Part shown: positions 62,229 through 64,000 of the stretch, in pieces
Position numbering within the stretch: position 1 is the stretch's first letter
Layout of the letters: each line of letters starts with the position of its first letter
Source: Candidatus Enterococcus huntleyi
GTDB lineage: Bacteria > Bacillota > Bacilli > Lactobacillales > Enterococcaceae
Direction of reading: 5' to 3'
NCBI RefSeq assembly: GCF_009933175.1
Contig: NZ_MAEJ01000003.1
Coordinates: 1-64,000, forward strand
Length of the DNA: 64,000 nt
Notes under the pieces: generated by a model
Seen by the model: only the letters and a program-made list of their open reading frames with translations
What the model was told of the DNA's origin: nothing
The model's database searches: none
Translations under genes and position numbers: made by a program

Positions 62229-62534
62229 ATGGCAATTAGTGAAGAAGAAATAAAACACGTAGCGAAGCTTTCTAAGCTTGAATTTGGAAAGGAAGAGCTT
62301 GTAGGCTTTACCGATCAATTAGGAAAAATCATTGATATGGTTGAATTATTAGAAGAGGTTGATACAGAAGGCGTAGCGTTTACTTCGAATGTTATTGAGA
62401 CAGTCAATGTAATGCGTCAAGACCGTGCGCAATCAGGATGGAATCGCGATGAATTGATGAGAAACGTGCCTGAAACGGAAGATGGCTTCATTAAGGTACC
62501 AGCAATTATTGATGAAGGAGAGGCGGGTGCCTAA
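62229..62534 (+). CDS. gatC: Asp/Glu-tRNA amidotransferase subunit C
   Basis: 101 aa, the family length. The N-terminal [17 protein letters not shown] and the loop [21 protein letters not shown] match GatC, which stabilises GatA and helps form the GatCAB complex. The stop overlaps the gatA ATG by one base. A TGG-TAAAAT extended -10 lies about 35 bp upstream. First gene of gatCA(B). Confidence 0.96.
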   Translation: MAISEEEIKHVAKLSKLEFGKEELVGFTDQLGKIIDMVELLEEVDTEGVAFTSNVIETVNVMRQDRAQSGWNRDELMRNVPETEDGFIKVPAIIDEGEAGA

Positions 62535-64000
62535 TGGAAAAATTATACGATAAATCATTAGTCGAATTACATGACTTACTTGTGTCTAAAGAAATCACTG
62601 CTCAAGATTTAACTCGAGCAACCTTTGATCGAATCAAAGAAACAGAACCGAAAGTGGATGCATTTTTACAACTTAATGAAGAAAAATCAATTGAGTTAGC
62701 AAAAGCAATCGATGAAAAAGGAATTACTGAAGAAAATATCCTAGCAGGTATTCCAATCGGGATTAAAGATAATATTGTGACACGAGATATTCGCACGACA
62801 GCAGCCTCAAAAATGTTATATAATTTTGATCCAATCTATGACGCAACTGTTATGGATAAAGTGTATCAATCAGATCTAATTCCTGTTGGAAAATTGAACA
62901 TGGATGAGTTTGCGATGGGTGGAAGTACTGAAAATTCAGCCTTTAAGAAAACAAAAAATGCTTGGGATCACACGAAAGTACCTGGGGGTTCTTCAGGTGG
63001 ATCTGCTGCGGCTGTTGCTGCCGGACAAGTTCCCGTTTCTTTAGGTAGCGACACGGGTGGAAGTATTCGTCAACCTGCAGCTTTTAATGGAATCGTTGGG
63101 ATGAAACCAACTTATGGCCGTGTTTCTCGTTTTGGCTTAATTGCCTTTGCCTCTTCATTAGACCAAATTGGCCCAATGACTAGAACGGTGAAAGACAATG
63201 CTCTAGCTTTAACTGCGATTAGCGGATATGATGAAAAAGACGGCACATCAGCGGGTGTTTCTGTGCCAAACTTTGCTGAGGGTTTAACTGGCGACATTAA
63301 GGGAATGAAGATTGCTTTACCTAAAGAGTATTTAGGCGAAGGAATTGCTCCAGGCGTCCAAGAAGCTATCTTAAAAGCTGCGGACACATTCCGTGCACTA
63401 GGTGCGACAGTCGAAGAAGTTAGCTTACCTCATTCAAAATATGGCGTAGCCGTCTATTATATTATTGCCTCTTCAGAAGCAAGTTCAAACTTACAGCGTT
63501 TTGATGGTATCCGTTATGGCTACCGTTCTGAAACAGCCAAAAACTTAGATGAAATTTACGTTCAATCACGTTCAGAAGGCTTCGGTATGGAAGTTAAACG
63601 TCGTATTATGTTAGGAACGTTCTCTTTAAGTTCAGGTTATTATGATGCCTACTTCAAAAAAGCAGGACAAGTAAGAACATTAATTAAACAAGACTTTGAT
63701 AAAGTCTTTAAAGACTACGATTTAATTATTGGCCCTTCTTCGCCAACAGTTGCTTTTGGGATTGGTGAAAATATTAATGATCCAATTACTATGTATAAGA
63801 GTGATATTTTGACGATTCCAGTCAATCTTGCGGGACTTCCTGGAATGTCAATTCCTGCTGGATTCTCAGAAGGCTTGCCAGTTGGTTTGCAAGTGATTGG
63901 GAATCATTTTGACGAAGCTACGATGTACAAAGCAGCTTACGCTTTTGAACAAGCCACTGATTTTCATAAGAAAAAACCTGTGATTTTAGGAGGGAATGCC
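62534..64000 (+). CDS. gatA: Asp/Glu-tRNA amidotransferase subunit A (cut by window end)
   Basis: At least 489 codons, nearly the whole protein; the stop lies beyond the window. Amidase with the Ser-cisSer-Lys triad Lys78 (GIKDN), Ser153 and Ser177, and the signature [16 protein letters not shown]. GatA makes ammonia from glutamine and GatB uses it to amidate Glu-tRNA(Gln) or Asp-tRNA(Asn). The 489 residues seen are already about the usual length (about 485-490), so only a few codons are missing. gatB is expected just outside. Confidence 0.96.
   Translation, partial: MEKLYDKSLVELHDLLVSKEITAQDLTRATFDRIKETEPKVDAFLQLNEEKSIELAKAIDEKGITEENILAGIPIGIKDNIVTRDIRTTAASKMLYNFDPIYDATVMDKVYQSDLIPVGKLNMDEFAMGGSTENSAFKKTKNAWDHTKVPGGSSGGSAAAVAAGQVPVSLGSDTGGSIRQPAAFNGIVGMKPTYGRVSRFGLIAFASSLDQIGPMTRTVKDNALALTAISGYDEKDGTSAGVSVPNFAEGLTGDIKGMKIALPKEYLGEGIAPGVQEAILKAADTFRALGATVEEVSLPHSKYGVAVYYIIASSEASSNLQRFDGIRYGYRSETAKNLDEIYVQSRSEGFGMEVKRRIMLGTFSLSSGYYDAYFKKAGQVRTLIKQDFDKVFKDYDLIIGPSSPTVAFGIGENINDPITMYKSDILTIPVNLAGLPGMSIPAGFSEGLPVGLQVIGNHFDEATMYKAAYAFEQATDFHKKKPVILGGNA

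Overview
The window is a 64-kb piece of a low-GC Gram-positive chromosome. The gene content (hrcA-grpE-dnaK-dnaJ, rapZ-yvcK-whiA, cdaA-cdaR-glmM, a fused GlnPH/GlnQ transporter, a D-aspartate ligase/racemase pair, fruRKA, pcrA-ligA-gatCA) points to Lactobacillales. An Enterococcus-like organism that makes a D-Asp/D-Asn peptidoglycan cross-bridge is most likely. This is inferred from protein families and gene order read by eye; no database search was possible. Most of the window is ordinary housekeeping chromosome. I see no prophage, transposase, CRISPR array, rRNA or tRNA.

Layout. 0-7 kb is a small accessory stretch: an acetyltransferase, a lipoprotein, DUF2255 and DUF4180 proteins, a Na/Pi cotransporter, and an ArsR-DJ-1-epimerase operon behind a perfect palindromic operator. 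7-8 kb holds no gene, only repeats. 8-10 kb holds an Arr-type rifampin ADP-ribosyltransferase and hemW. 10-15.5 kb is the heat-shock cluster, with two CIRCE operators bracketing the hrcA promoter; dnaJ is separated from dnaK by a terminator. 15.6-20 kb has a glycerol dehydrogenase and a glutamine-type ABC transporter. 20-25 kb is uvrBA, with a LexA-type box about 420 bp upstream. 25.5-31.5 kb has D-Asp ligase, aspartate racemase, rapZ-yvcK-whiA and a DsbA-like protein. 31.6-41 kb has a pyruvate:flavodoxin oxidoreductase with a basic tail, cdaA-cdaR-glmM, and the convergent glmS controlled by a glmS ribozyme. 41-49 kb has sppA, an RDD protein, tig, a second gene-free repeat module, clpX and engB. 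49-57.5 kb has an unknown 446-aa protein, fruRKA, a C39 peptidase and an ECF sigma/anti-sigma pair. 57.8-64 kb has pcrA-ligA and gatC-gatA (gatA cut by the window end).

How the genes fit together. Several genes feed the cell envelope: glmM and glmS (UDP-GlcNAc precursor), D-Asp ligase and racemase (cross-bridge), cdaA/cdaR (c-di-AMP), and the ECF sigma system. Others form the protein quality-control set (hrcA regulon, tig, clpX, sppA) and DNA repair (uvrBA, pcrA, ligA).

The most unusual finding is a pair of gene-free intergenic modules, about 6.97-7.92 kb and 46.08-46.87 kb. They look like diverged copies of one composite structure. Each carries two elements of 139-218 nt bounded by terminal inverted repeats and placed about 300 bp apart, preceded by a hairpin-forming 62-nt repeat. 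Between the two loci the inverted-repeat arms have changed on both sides so that pairing is kept. That suggests selection on a folded RNA or DNA structure.
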